Shown here: in pieces, positions 33,376 through 42,084 of the stretch
How the letters are laid out: each line of letters starts with the position of its first letter
How positions within the stretch are numbered: the stretch's first letter is position 1
NCBI RefSeq assembly: GCF_000934545.1
Contig: NZ_CP010554.1
Span: forward strand, 682,001 to 746,000
Direction: 5' to 3'
DNA: 64,000 nt
Origin: Rugosibacter aromaticivorans
GTDB lineage: Bacteria > Pseudomonadota > Gammaproteobacteria > Burkholderiales > Rhodocyclaceae
Program-made: the position numbers and the translations under genes
The notes under the pieces: generated by a model
Told to the model about the DNA's origin: nothing
Seen by the model: only the letters and a program-made list of their open reading frames with translations
The model's database searches: none

Positions 33376-34440
33376 ATGATGAAAAAGTACAAAATTGCCG
33401 TCATTGCAGGCGATGGTATTGGCAAGGAGGTGATGCCCGAAGGACAGCGCGTGCTGGACGTTGTGGCTTCACGCTATGGCTTTGCGCTTGACTATGACGA
33501 GCTCCCCTGGAGTTGTGATTACTACGTAAAACACGGCAGCATGATGCCCGCAGACGGGTTGCAGCAAATTCGCAACCATGATGCGGTTTATCTCGGTGCT
33601 GTGGGTTTGCCCTCGGCTGTGCCAGACCATATTTCGCTTTGGGGTTTATTGATAAAGATTCGTCGTGAATTTGATCAATACGCCAACATACGGCCGGTGC
33701 GGCTGATGCCCGGTATTGCTTCTCCGCTAGCGAATCGCAAAGTAGGTGACATTGACTTCATCATTGTGCGTGAAAACTCGGAAGGCGAATATTCTTCGGC
33801 CGGTGGGCGGATGTACGAGGGCACTGAGCGGGAAATTGCTGTGCAGGAAAGTATATTTTCACGCCATGGTACCGATCGCATCATGCGCTACGCATTTGAG
33901 CTGACCCGTCGCCGTGCGCGAAAGCATCTCACCTCTGCCACCAAATCAAATGGTATTTCAATCACCATGCCATTTTGGGATGAGCGCTTCCACGCAGTGG
34001 CGTCAGAATATCCTGATGTGAAAACGGATCAGTATCACATTGATATTCTGACGGCGCACTTTGTTCGATTTCCGGATCGCTTTGATGTCGTTGTCGGCTC
34101 GAATCTTTTTGGCGATATTTTGTCTGATTTGGGCCCAGCCTGCACGGGAACGATCGCCATTGCGCCTTCAGCCAATCTGAATCCTGAGCGCCTTTATCCG
34201 TCGATGTTCGAACCTGTGCATGGTTCCGCACCTGATATTTACGGCCGTAACATCGCTAACCCAATTGGCATGATTTGGTCCGGTGCGATGATGCTCGATC
34301 ATCTTGGCCACACTGAAGCAGCTGAAGCCGTTGTTCGCGCTATCGAAGCAGTACTCCAGGAGGGCCCGAAAACACCGGATTTGGGTGGAAAAGCATCAAC
34401 GAAGGATGTCGGGCGCGCAATTGCTGAGGCTATCAGTTAA
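33376..34440 (+). CDS. Isopropylmalate/tartrate/D-malate dehydrogenase-like enzyme
   Basis: 354 residues of the beta-decarboxylating dehydrogenase family: IAVIAGDGIGKEVMPEG at the start, the DFIIVRENSEGEY segment, and VVVGSNLFGDILSDLGP with the metal-binding Asp residues, then FEPVHGSAPDIYG. The pattern fits tartrate dehydrogenase/decarboxylase or D-malate dehydrogenase better than LeuB, which would sit with leuCD. It oxidises a 2-hydroxy acid and often decarboxylates the product. It is in series with the reductase 14 bases upstream. A 115-base gap with possible hairpin GCCTGTG/CACAGGC follows. Confidence 0.87.
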   Translation: MMKKYKIAVIAGDGIGKEVMPEGQRVLDVVASRYGFALDYDELPWSCDYYVKHGSMMPADGLQQIRNHDAVYLGAVGLPSAVPDHISLWGLLIKIRREFDQYANIRPVRLMPGIASPLANRKVGDIDFIIVRENSEGEYSSAGGRMYEGTEREIAVQESIFSRHGTDRIMRYAFELTRRRARKHLTSATKSNGISITMPFWDERFHAVASEYPDVKTDQYHIDILTAHFVRFPDRFDVVVGSNLFGDILSDLGPACTGTIAIAPSANLNPERLYPSMFEPVHGSAPDIYGRNIANPIGMIWSGAMMLDHLGHTEAAEAVVRAIEAVLQEGPKTPDLGGKASTKDVGRAIAEAIS

Positions 34441-34555
34441 TTCCATTTCACCCGAGAATCTTGACGCAAGGGGTATGCCTGTGGCCTGCTTTAGCACAGG
34501 CGTGCTAACACCCTGCCTGCTATCGTTTTTTATCTGTAAGTAGTTAGGAGGATGT

Positions 34556-35920
34556 ATGGATCCGCTACGTTTCATGTTGGATCAATCCCAAATCCCTACC
34601 CATTGGTACAACGTCGTTGCGGATATGCCGCATCCCCCAGCGCCGACGTTAGGGCCAGATAACAAGCCAGTACCCCTGGAGAAAATGGCAGCCATTTTCC
34701 CGATGGCGTTACTTGAGCAGGAAATATCTTCCGAACGATGGATTCCGATACCGGAACCTGTACGCGAAATTTACCGTTTGTGGCGCCCCACGCCCTTGAT
34801 CAGGGCGAAACGGCTCGAAGACATGTTGGGCACGCCAGCAAGAATTTATTACAAGAATGAAGGCGTCTCGTCCGCCGGATCGCATAAGCCGAACACTGCT
34901 GTAGCACAAGCCTACTACAATCGTGAAGCGGGTATTTGCCGCCTGACAACGGAGACGGGTGCAGGTCAATGGGGTTCTTCCATTGCATTTGCAGGCCAGA
35001 TGTTTGGCATTGAAGTGCGTATTTTTATGGTCAAAGTGAGTTACCTGCAAAAACCTTTTCGTCGCTCGATGATGCGTACCTGGGGTGCGGAGGTGATTGC
35101 GAGCCCTTCGACTCTCACGCAAACTGGCCGCGATTTTTTGGCTAAAGACCCGGAAAATCCTGGTTCTCTGGGTATTGCGATCTCTGAGGCAGTCGAAGAA
35201 GCGGCCTCACGCGCGGATACCAACTATGCATTGGGCTCGGTGCTGAATCACGTGGCTTTACATCAGACGGTGATAGGTCTTGAAGCGAAAAAACAATTTG
35301 AACTTGCCGGCGATTGGCCGGATGTAGTTTTTGCCCCTTGTGGCGGTGGCTCGTCATTTGCCGGCGCTGCTTTTCCGTTTTTTGCTGATAATGCAGCGGG
35401 CGGACATAAAGGCAAGCAGGTGCGTCTTGTAGCGGTTGAACCCGCTTCGTGCCCTACGCTGACCAAAGGCACTTATGCGTACGATTATGGTGATGCTTCC
35501 GGTTTTACGCCGATTATGAAGATGTACACCCTGGGCCATGACTTCATGCCGCCAGGCATTCACGCCGGTGGCTTGCGTTATCACGGTGACTCGCCCCTGG
35601 TTTCACAGCTTTATCATGAGGGCCTCATCGAGGCCATCGCTGTGCCGCAGTTAGCAACATTTGAAGCTGGGGTGATGTTTGCCCGAGCCGAAGGTATTAT
35701 CCCGGCACCGGAATCAAATCATGCTATCCGTGCTGCTATTGATGAAGCACTCCTGTGCAAAGCCAGCGGCGAAGCGAAGACAATCTTTGTGAATCTCACG
35801 GGGCATGGCCATTTTGATATGGCAGCGTATGATCGCTATTTCGACGGCGAGCTAGAAGATCATGTGTATGCAGAGGATGCTATACGGACATCTTTACAAC
35901 ACTTGCCCAAAGTCGGCTAA
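34556..35920 (+). CDS. TrpB2-type PLP-dependent enzyme
   Basis: 454 residues, longer than TrpB1 and with the TrpB2 features: an N-terminal extension ([16 protein letters not shown]), [14 protein letters not shown] with the Schiff-base Lys at about 111, [11 protein letters not shown], and a phosphate loop CGGGSS. True TrpB2 enzymes carry out beta-replacement on serine, with or without TrpA. There is no trpA or other trp gene here, so a catabolic lyase or beta-elimination role in this operon is possible. TAGGAGG lies 8 bases before the start. It is the last plus-strand gene of the set. Confidence 0.85.
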   Translation: MDPLRFMLDQSQIPTHWYNVVADMPHPPAPTLGPDNKPVPLEKMAAIFPMALLEQEISSERWIPIPEPVREIYRLWRPTPLIRAKRLEDMLGTPARIYYKNEGVSSAGSHKPNTAVAQAYYNREAGICRLTTETGAGQWGSSIAFAGQMFGIEVRIFMVKVSYLQKPFRRSMMRTWGAEVIASPSTLTQTGRDFLAKDPENPGSLGIAISEAVEEAASRADTNYALGSVLNHVALHQTVIGLEAKKQFELAGDWPDVVFAPCGGGSSFAGAAFPFFADNAAGGHKGKQVRLVAVEPASCPTLTKGTYAYDYGDASGFTPIMKMYTLGHDFMPPGIHAGGLRYHGDSPLVSQLYHEGLIEAIAVPQLATFEAGVMFARAEGIIPAPESNHAIRAAIDEALLCKASGEAKTIFVNLTGHGHFDMAAYDRYFDGELEDHVYAEDAIRTSLQHLPKVG

Positions 35921-35983
35921 CCGGCTTTGTGGTGCCGCATGGCGCGGACTATTCGCCTCAGCCGTCAATACGGATAATACAAA

Positions 35984-36790
35984 TTATTTTCCCGAGAGAA
36001 ATTTTAAAACGATCTCATTAAATTGTTCGGGCGCTTCCATGTTCGCCATATGGCCAGCGCCAATGAGATCAGTTTTTTTGGCGTGAGGAACGTTCTTATT
36101 TAAAAGATCGGCAATCACGTGAAAGTCAGGTAAATCATGTTCGCCAACAACGATCAGGGTTGGTGCATTAACGTCTTGCAAACGTTTCGCTGCAGATGGA
36201 CTGAGTGGTTGCTCAAAACCCTGATTCAGCCAATGCCAGCCAGGATCATTGGCGGCAATTTGCTCGAACCGCTGTCGGCTTTGCGCTTGCGTTCGGACCG
36301 GCGTGAACAGCGGATGCGCAAGCCATAAGCGTTTTGCTGCAGCAATGTCGCCATTTTTTCCGTGTTGCATTATGGGTGACATTAACTCATGCCATTCTTC
36401 AGAAAAACGGTAACCTCCCAGTGCCGGATCAACAAGCACTAAGCGATCAATAGAGTCTGGGTACATCAACGCGAAATCGAGCGCGATCCTTCCACCCAGG
36501 GATAAGCCCAGAATGTGGGCGCGTTCAATCTTGAAATAACCAAGCAAGCCTTTGAGGTCTTCCACGTGCGAGAAGGGGGCCGGTGCGGACGGGAGCGATT
36601 GACCGAACCCGCGAAGATCGTAGCCAATGACGTGATAGTGATCTGCAAACGGGGAGAGTTGATCATCCCACATGCGCAGATTCAAGCCAAGTCCATGAAG
36701 GAGGATGAGGGGGTAACCTTCCCCGGCTTGCTCAAAGTAGAAGCGGGTACCGTTTACAGATGCAAAGCCGGCTTTAGGAGTGGCCATCAT
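35984..36790 (-). CDS. Alpha/beta hydrolase (enol-lactonase/PcaD-like)
   Basis: 268 residues. LLHGLGLNLRMWDDQ gives the oxyanion site, GLSLGGRIAL the nucleophile, VVGEHDLPDFH the Asp and IGAGHMANMEAPEQF the His of the triad. The pattern DLRGFGQSLP resembles 3-oxoadipate enol-lactonase and related C-C or ester hydrolases. It is convergent to the TrpB2-like gene with 63 bases between. It may belong to the same degradation route but is transcribed separately. Confidence 0.85.
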   Translation of the reverse strand: MMATPKAGFASVNGTRFYFEQAGEGYPLILLHGLGLNLRMWDDQLSPFADHYHVIGYDLRGFGQSLPSAPAPFSHVEDLKGLLGYFKIERAHILGLSLGGRIALDFALMYPDSIDRLVLVDPALGGYRFSEEWHELMSPIMQHGKNGDIAAAKRLWLAHPLFTPVRTQAQSRQRFEQIAANDPGWHWLNQGFEQPLSPSAAKRLQDVNAPTLIVVGEHDLPDFHVIADLLNKNVPHAKKTDLIGAGHMANMEAPEQFNEIVLKFLSGK

Positions 36791-36904
36791 TTATCCATCG
36801 CAGTAAGGTCAGGGTTGTTTGAGGTGAAGCCCGCTCTGGGCAGTCATGGGTTTGGAGACCAAGAACGTCAATCAAGCCGATTGGGAAAAAATCGAACGAA
36901 AAGC

Positions 36905-36992
36905 TGGCGGAAGCGGTGAGATTCGAACTCACGAAAGGTTTCCCTTTGCCGGTTTTCAAGACCGGTGCAATCGACCACTCTGCCACGCTTCC
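36905..36992 (-). tRNA. tRNA-Ser (UGA)
   Basis: On the minus strand the gene begins GGAAGCGTGGCAGAGTGGTC, has the anticodon arm CCGGTCTTGAAAACCGG (anticodon TGA), a long variable arm, T-arm GTTCGAATC and ends with encoded CCA. The 88-base length is normal for a class II tRNA. No integrase gene or attachment repeat lies next to it. Confidence 0.95.
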
Positions 36993-37177
36993 AACGAGGA
37001 AACGGATTCTACCAGACAAGGAAGTGTCACTTAAGTTTAAGAGCTCTGCTGACCATGAGATACCGCCAAGATTTTTTTTTGCGTAGTACATTTGATTATT
37101 TACAGGTGTATGCTACGACAATTGGCAGATCGTTTCATTAGCAACCAATTGATCATTTTTATCTAAGGAGCTTAAAA

Positions 37178-37477
37178 ATGAAAGCACAAAACATAACAAC
37201 GGATATCTCAGCAATCCGCCAGAAACTGGGTTTAAACCAGCAGCAATTTTGGGCTCGGCTCGGAGTTACCCAAAGTGGTGGTTCTCGCTACGAGAACGGG
37301 CGCAACATGCCGCGCCCGGTTCAGCAGCTAGTTCATTTGGTGTATGTCGAGAACATTGACTTACAAAAAATTAAGCGTGAGGACTTTGAGGTTATCGAGT
37401 ATTTGCGCACCACCAAGCCCGCCGTTCTAAAAGAGCTGAAAAAAGAGGCTAAAGCTGCAGCGAAAAAAGGCGGCTGA
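37178..37477 (+). CDS. Small helix-turn-helix (XRE-like) DNA-binding protein
   Basis: 99 residues. The N-terminal half contains a Cro/C1-type helix-turn-helix: ISAIRQKLGLNQQQFWARLGVTQSGGSRYENG. The C-terminal third is rich in Lys, Ala and Glu (VLKELKKEAKAAAKKGG), which may contact nucleic acid. AAGGAG lies 8 bases before the ATG. It is isolated, between tRNA-Ser and the radical SAM gene, and could be an autonomous regulator or an orphan antitoxin-like repressor; no toxin gene is next to it. Confidence 0.75.
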   Translation: MKAQNITTDISAIRQKLGLNQQQFWARLGVTQSGGSRYENGRNMPRPVQQLVHLVYVENIDLQKIKREDFEVIEYLRTTKPAVLKELKKEAKAAAKKGG

Positions 37478-37501
37478 GGCAAAATGAATAGCTTGTTGCG
37501 G

Positions 37502-38362
37502 CTAAGCGTTCACTTGGACAATGAGTCCAAGCTGCCGAATTCTCTGCGCTATGTTTTCGAGATATTCCGCGTCCAGGCGCATCAATCGAGGCGCTTCTTT
37601 TTGCAGCGAAGGCCTTGCCAAGCTATATAAATGAACGCCTTTGAGTTGTTTTGCGATGGGCGCTAGCAAAGCAAGATAATGAGTGATTTCATCTTCTGTG
37701 GGTAAGGTGTTATCCAGTTTGAATAGACAGGTTTGCACCCAAGTCGGCGCCAAAGCAGCGCAGCGTGTTAGCCGTCGCGAGACGGTTTCAGTCTTTATGT
37801 GGGTGCCATTGATCAGCGCCAGACCAGTGGTGCTAGCGCTATCCACCTTGAACCACACTTCCCCTGATGCGTTGCCAATGCGCTCTATACCGGCTTGAAC
37901 GCTTCGGCGATCCAGCAGGCTGCCATTGGTTATTAGACGCAGCATGACCTGCTGATCAAGCCCATGCGCATGCAACACGTTGTGCACGAGTGAAACAGCC
38001 AAGGGAAATTCTGCCGCACTGGTGGGCTCACCATTGCCGGAAAAGGCGATGTCACGTAATGAGTGCAACCCATTAGATGGATGTGATGGGGAATTATGAT
38101 CAATGATCAAACTACCCTGAGAGATGGAGTTGAGGAGTGTTGTCAGCTCATACTCAAGCAAAGCAAGGTCGATAGGAGGTGGCCCGCCGCGGGTTAGATT
38201 GGGGACTTGGCAGTAGATGCAATGCCAGTTGCAAGCATTGTTGGGGTTCAGGTTGATGCCAATCGATATGCCCCCCGCCCGGCGCGAGAGCACGGGATAC
38301 ACATAGCGCAAGCCTGCGCTGTCACGAGCGTGATCGTCTGTTTTGAGTAAAATTCTGGGCAT
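37502..38362 (-). CDS. Radical SAM protein (COG0731/wyosine-synthase-like)
   Basis: About 286 residues from the ATG at 38362. CNWHCIYCQ near residue 46 is the CxxxCxxC cluster site; GGPPPIDL follows, and NGEPTSAAEFPLAV is the GxExT-type SAM contact. The overall pattern fits the TYW1-related group (COG0731) of unassigned bacterial radical SAM enzymes. A longer upstream frame to 38680 overlaps queD and is unlikely. It is divergent from queD, so a role near tRNA or pterin metabolism is possible but not shown. Confidence 0.82.
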   Translation of the reverse strand: MPRILLKTDDHARDSAGLRYVYPVLSRRAGGISIGINLNPNNACNWHCIYCQVPNLTRGGPPPIDLALLEYELTTLLNSISQGSLIIDHNSPSHPSNGLHSLRDIAFSGNGEPTSAAEFPLAVSLVHNVLHAHGLDQQVMLRLITNGSLLDRRSVQAGIERIGNASGEVWFKVDSASTTGLALINGTHIKTETVSRRLTRCAALAPTWVQTCLFKLDNTLPTEDEITHYLALLAPIAKQLKGVHLYSLARPSLQKEAPRLMRLDAEYLENIAQRIRQLGLIVQVNA

Positions 38363-38373
38363 GGCGCGATATA

Positions 38374-38395
38374 AAATTCGGCGCTGGCTAGACGC
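38374..38395 (+). repeat. Degenerate copy of dispersed 22-bp repeat (intergenic)
   Basis: The core TCGGCGCTGG is intact, with 17 of 22 bases matching overall. It lies between the divergent radical SAM and queD genes, in the sense of queD. Confidence 0.45.
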
Positions 38396-38464
38396 CGGCG
38401 AGAGGCCACTATAATGCAGTCTTTGCAGCCTGTCGCACTCTTTGCTACGATCCCCCTTTTTTTC

Positions 38465-38923
38465 ATGCAAATTACTCGTCGCCTTGAATTTGATGCGGGC
38501 CATCGGATTCCTGACCATAAAAGCCAATGTCGCCATTTGCATGGGCATCGGTATGCCATTGAAATTACGCTGACCGGCCAAGTGATTGATGTGCCCGGAA
38601 GGTCTGATAATGGCATGGTCATGGATTTTTCTGAGGTCAAAACGCTGGCTAAAACACATGTGGTGGATGCGTGGGATCATGCGTTTTTAGTTTGGCGGGA
38701 AGATCATGCGGTCGCCACGTTTTTAGCCACATTACCCAACCACAAAACCGTGATAACGGATACCGTGCCAACGGCTGAAAATCTCGCCCGGACAGCATTT
38801 GCCATTCTTGATCAGATTTACCACAGCACGTTTGGCAATCAAATCCGTCTGGAGCGGGTACGCTTGTTTGAGACGCCTAACTGCTGGGCAGATGCATTGC
38901 GTGAAGAAAATATCGAATGTTGA
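38465..38923 (+). CDS. queD: 6-pyruvoyltetrahydropterin/6-carboxytetrahydropterin synthase QueD-like
   Basis: 152 residues from the ATG at 38465. FDAGHRI and CRHLHGHRYAIE supply the three zinc His ligands and the catalytic Cys. GMVMDFSEVK, WDHAFLVW and PTAENLA are the other conserved T-fold parts. It converts dihydroneopterin triphosphate to 6-carboxytetrahydropterin for queuosine synthesis. An upstream in-frame ATG (38414) is possible but lacks conservation. The SppA-like gene follows after 28 bases. Confidence 0.9.
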   Translation: MQITRRLEFDAGHRIPDHKSQCRHLHGHRYAIEITLTGQVIDVPGRSDNGMVMDFSEVKTLAKTHVVDAWDHAFLVWREDHAVATFLATLPNHKTVITDTVPTAENLARTAFAILDQIYHSTFGNQIRLERVRLFETPNCWADALREENIEC

Positions 38924-38951
38924 AAAACGTTATAGTTGAGAGGATTTAAAA

Positions 38952-39920
38952 ATGCAGCAAGATGAAAATGATTTTGGGAAAAAGACAGAAGATGATCGTT
39001 GGGAGCGCAAGGCGCTTGAGACCATCGCTTTAGCTGCGATTACTGAACAGCGACGCAGTCGCCGCTGGGGTATTTTCTTCAAGCTGTTGGGCTTTGCTTA
39101 CCTATCCCTGATTCTTGCCTTCGTCATTGATTGGGGGCAAACCGAGCGATTGGCCGATGGTCAAAAATTTACCGCACTGGTAAATCTCTCAGGCGTTATT
39201 CAAGATAACGGTGACGCCAATGCAGAAAACATCATTAGCGCATTACAGGCGGTGTACGAAGACAAGCATACAGCGGGCGTTATTCTGCGCATCAATAGCC
39301 CTGGCGGCAGCCCAGTGCAGGCAGGCATGATCAACGATGAAATCCATCGCTTGCGCCGCCTCCATCCAACCATTCCACTGCATGTGGTGGTTGAAGATGT
39401 GTGTGCTTCGGGTGGTTATTATGTGGCGGTTGCTGCGGACAAGATTTTTGTTGATAAAGCCAGTATTGTGGGCTCAATCGGCGTGCTGATGGATGGTTTT
39501 GGATTTACCGGCACCATGGAAAAACTTGGTGTGGAGCGACGCTTACTCACGGCAGGAGAGAACAAAGGATTTCTTGATCCTTTTTCACCACAGACGCCAC
39601 AGCACAAGGAGTATGCACTCAGAATGCTGGGTGAGATCCATGCGCAGTTCATTGACGTCGTACGGCGTGGGCGGGGACAGCGCCTGAAAGAAACCCCGGA
39701 GATGTTTTCTGGCTTGATGTGGAGCGGGGCCAAAAGTATCGAGATGGGTTTGGCTGATGGCTACGGCACGGTAGAAAGTGTGGCGCGTGATGTCATCAAG
39801 GCTGAGGAGATTCGCGACTTTACAGTCAAGCCCAATATTGCTGAAAAGTTTGCTAAACGATTGGGTGCCGATATGGCCGAAGGAATGGTCAATGCGGTGT
39901 CACGGGTTACAGTCCATTGA
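38952..39920 (+). CDS. S49 family signal peptide peptidase (SppA-like)
   Basis: 322 residues. One membrane span at about 34-56 (FFKLLGFAYLSLILAFVIDW) follows a charged cytoplasmic N-terminus. The S49 domain shows LRINSPGGSPVQAG, VCASGGYYVAVAAD with the catalytic Ser, and VDKASIVGSIGVLMDGFG with the general-base Lys. It digests leftover signal peptides in the inner membrane. Its 3' end overlaps the convergent ppk end by 21 bases. Confidence 0.9.
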   Translation: MQQDENDFGKKTEDDRWERKALETIALAAITEQRRSRRWGIFFKLLGFAYLSLILAFVIDWGQTERLADGQKFTALVNLSGVIQDNGDANAENIISALQAVYEDKHTAGVILRINSPGGSPVQAGMINDEIHRLRRLHPTIPLHVVVEDVCASGGYYVAVAADKIFVDKASIVGSIGVLMDGFGFTGTMEKLGVERRLLTAGENKGFLDPFSPQTPQHKEYALRMLGEIHAQFIDVVRRGRGQRLKETPEMFSGLMWSGAKSIEMGLADGYGTVESVARDVIKAEEIRDFTVKPNIAEKFAKRLGADMAEGMVNAVSRVTVH

Positions 39921-41993
39921 TGGGTGTGAGGCTTGCAAGGTACTTAAAAGGCGTTCTTGAGCACATATGCGGGTGCGCTTGGTCGGTTTGATAAAGTAAT
40001 CCCCCTGGGCGTTCATTTTCCAGGCTTGTGTGTTGTCAGTAAGGTAGGGCTGTAATCCTTCTTTGAATACCCGGCGCTTGAGCTTGGGATCCAATACCGG
40101 AAAGCTGACCTCGATGCGACGAAAGAAATTTCGTTCCATCCAGTCGGCGCTGGAAAGATAGATGTGCTGTGCGCCTTGCGCATGGAAATAGAAGATCCGG
40201 TGGTGCTCGAGTAGCCGCCCAATGACAGAGCGCACCCGAATATTTTCCGACAAGCCCTTCACTCCAGGACGCAAAGAGCAGACGCCACGCACAATCAGGT
40301 CAATAGTGACGCCTGCCTGGCTTGCTTCATACAGCGCTTCGATAATCTCAGGTGCTAGCAATGAGTTCATCTTCGCAATGATGCGTGCCGGCTGGTGGTC
40401 ACGCGCTGCGGCGGTTTCACCGCGTATGGCGGCTAGCATATTGGCGTGCAGTGAAAAGGGTGCCTGCCACAAGTGTTTTAGTTCATTAGCCTTGCCTAAT
40501 CCGGTCAGTTGCTTAAAAACCTCATTGACGTCATCGCCAATTTCCGGGTTGCAGGTGAGTAAGCCAAAGTCGGTATAAATGCGCGTGGTGCGGGGGTGAT
40601 AGTTGCCCGTGCCCAGGTGGATATAGCGGCGATAACCCTGCTCCTCACGACGTAAAATCATGAGCATCTTAGCGTGTGTCTTAAAGCCAACGACGCCGTA
40701 CACCACATGCACGCCAACTTCCTCCAGTCGCGATGCAATGGATAGGTTGGCTTCTTCATCAAACCGCGCCATAAGTTCTACCACGACAGTGACTTCCTTG
40801 CCTTTTTGGGCGGCGCGCAAGAGGTGTTCCATCAGTACAGAATTTGTACCCGTGCGATAAACCGTCATTTTGATGGCAACAACCTGGGGATCATCCGCCG
40901 CCTGTTGCAGCAGGGTGATCACCGGTAAAAAAGACTGGTAGGGATGGTGCAAAAGAATGTCTTGTTTTCGAATGTTACTGAAAATATCCACACGCTTGGC
41001 CAGTGTTTTGGGAATGCCTGGCTGAAAAGACGGGTACTTAAGATCAGGTCGATTAACTTCGTCAGGTACGGACATTAGCCGCACCGGATTAACAATACCT
41101 GGAACGCGATACAGATCGCTATGATCCAGTTCAAACTGGTGCAGCAAAAAATCGGTCATGCTTTCTGGGCAGTTGTCTACGACTTCCAGACGGACCGCAT
41201 CGCCAAAGTGCCGCTGCGGTAATTCCCCCTGCAAGGCGAGGCGTAGATTCTTTACTTCCTCTTCGTCAACGAAAAGATCGGAGTTGCGCGTCACTCGAAA
41301 CTGGTAACAGCCCAGTACTTCCATACCCGAAAAAAGTTCGCCCACATGCTGATGCACGATGGATGACAAAAAAACAAAACTATCGTTTGTACTGCAAAGA
41401 TATGGCGGAAAACGAATGACTCGCGGTAGGGCACGTGGTGCTTGAACAATAGCTGTCCCGGAGTTTCTTCCAAAGGCATCTGTACCGACGAGTTCAACAG
41501 CAAAGTTCAGACTCTTGTTCAGAACACGTGGAAAGGGGTGCGAAGGGTCGAGCCCGATGGGAGTCAGCAAAGGCATGACTTCGCTGCGAAAAAATTGTTG
41601 TATCCACTGACGTTGTGCCTCCGTCCATTGGTTGCGTCGGATGAATGCAATGCCTTCCTTCTGCAACGCGGGAAGAATCTCATCATTCAAAAGTGCATAT
41701 TGTTCAGCAATCAATGCGTGTGCCTGGCTAGTCAGACGGCGAAAGACTTCTTGCGGAAGCAGCCCGTCGGCTTCGGTGACTTGGCTATCCAGTTTAATTT
41801 TTGCTCTGATGCTGGCTACCCGAATCTCAAAAAACTCGTCAAGATTAGAGGAAAAAATGCACAGGAAGCGTAAGCGCTCAAGCAACGGAATGCGATGATC
41901 GGCGGCTTGAGCCAGTACTCTCCGATTAAAAGCGAGAAGCGAGAGTTCGCGATTCAGAAAATTACTCTCAATAGGGGGTGATAAATTCATCAT
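39900..41993 (-). CDS. ppk1: Polyphosphate kinase 1
   Basis: 697 residues, full length. NRELSLLAFNRRVLAQA opens the N domain. HPYQSF, MTVYRTGTNS, and VGFKTHAKMLMILRREE with the autophosphorylated His lie in the catalytic part; YIHLGTGNYHPRTTRIYTDFGL and SADWMERNFFRRIE follow. It reversibly polymerises ATP gamma-phosphate into polyphosphate at the inner membrane. It is divergent from ppx with about 90 bases of shared promoter region (41994-42084). Confidence 0.95.
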   Translation of the reverse strand: MMNLSPPIESNFLNRELSLLAFNRRVLAQAADHRIPLLERLRFLCIFSSNLDEFFEIRVASIRAKIKLDSQVTEADGLLPQEVFRRLTSQAHALIAEQYALLNDEILPALQKEGIAFIRRNQWTEAQRQWIQQFFRSEVMPLLTPIGLDPSHPFPRVLNKSLNFAVELVGTDAFGRNSGTAIVQAPRALPRVIRFPPYLCSTNDSFVFLSSIVHQHVGELFSGMEVLGCYQFRVTRNSDLFVDEEEVKNLRLALQGELPQRHFGDAVRLEVVDNCPESMTDFLLHQFELDHSDLYRVPGIVNPVRLMSVPDEVNRPDLKYPSFQPGIPKTLAKRVDIFSNIRKQDILLHHPYQSFLPVITLLQQAADDPQVVAIKMTVYRTGTNSVLMEHLLRAAQKGKEVTVVVELMARFDEEANLSIASRLEEVGVHVVYGVVGFKTHAKMLMILRREEQGYRRYIHLGTGNYHPRTTRIYTDFGLLTCNPEIGDDVNEVFKQLTGLGKANELKHLWQAPFSLHANMLAAIRGETAAARDHQPARIIAKMNSLLAPEIIEALYEASQAGVTIDLIVRGVCSLRPGVKGLSENIRVRSVIGRLLEHHRIFYFHAQGAQHIYLSSADWMERNFFRRIEVSFPVLDPKLKRRVFKEGLQPYLTDNTQAWKMNAQGDYFIKPTKRTRICAQERLLSTLQASHPSMDCNP

Positions 41994-42084
41994 GCGGATT
42001 TCTGACTGAAGGTTTAATTATGTGCCTTTTTTGTTTCTCTTGTGTGACAAGAGTTCCAGCCTGTATCGTTGTTAAAATTGGATC

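Noticed and set aside
34628..34650. Core of the 22-bp motif in the TrpB2-like gene
   Set aside because: Needs a gap to align and is antisense to the gene, unlike all good copies; treated as chance.
36905..36992. tRNA-Ser as an island attachment site
   Set aside because: No integrase gene, no duplicated tRNA end and no foreign block next to it.
40141..40160. GTCGGCGCTGG in ppk antisense
   Set aside because: Encodes the conserved SSADWMERN motif and matches only the core; no similarity in the rest of the 22 bp.
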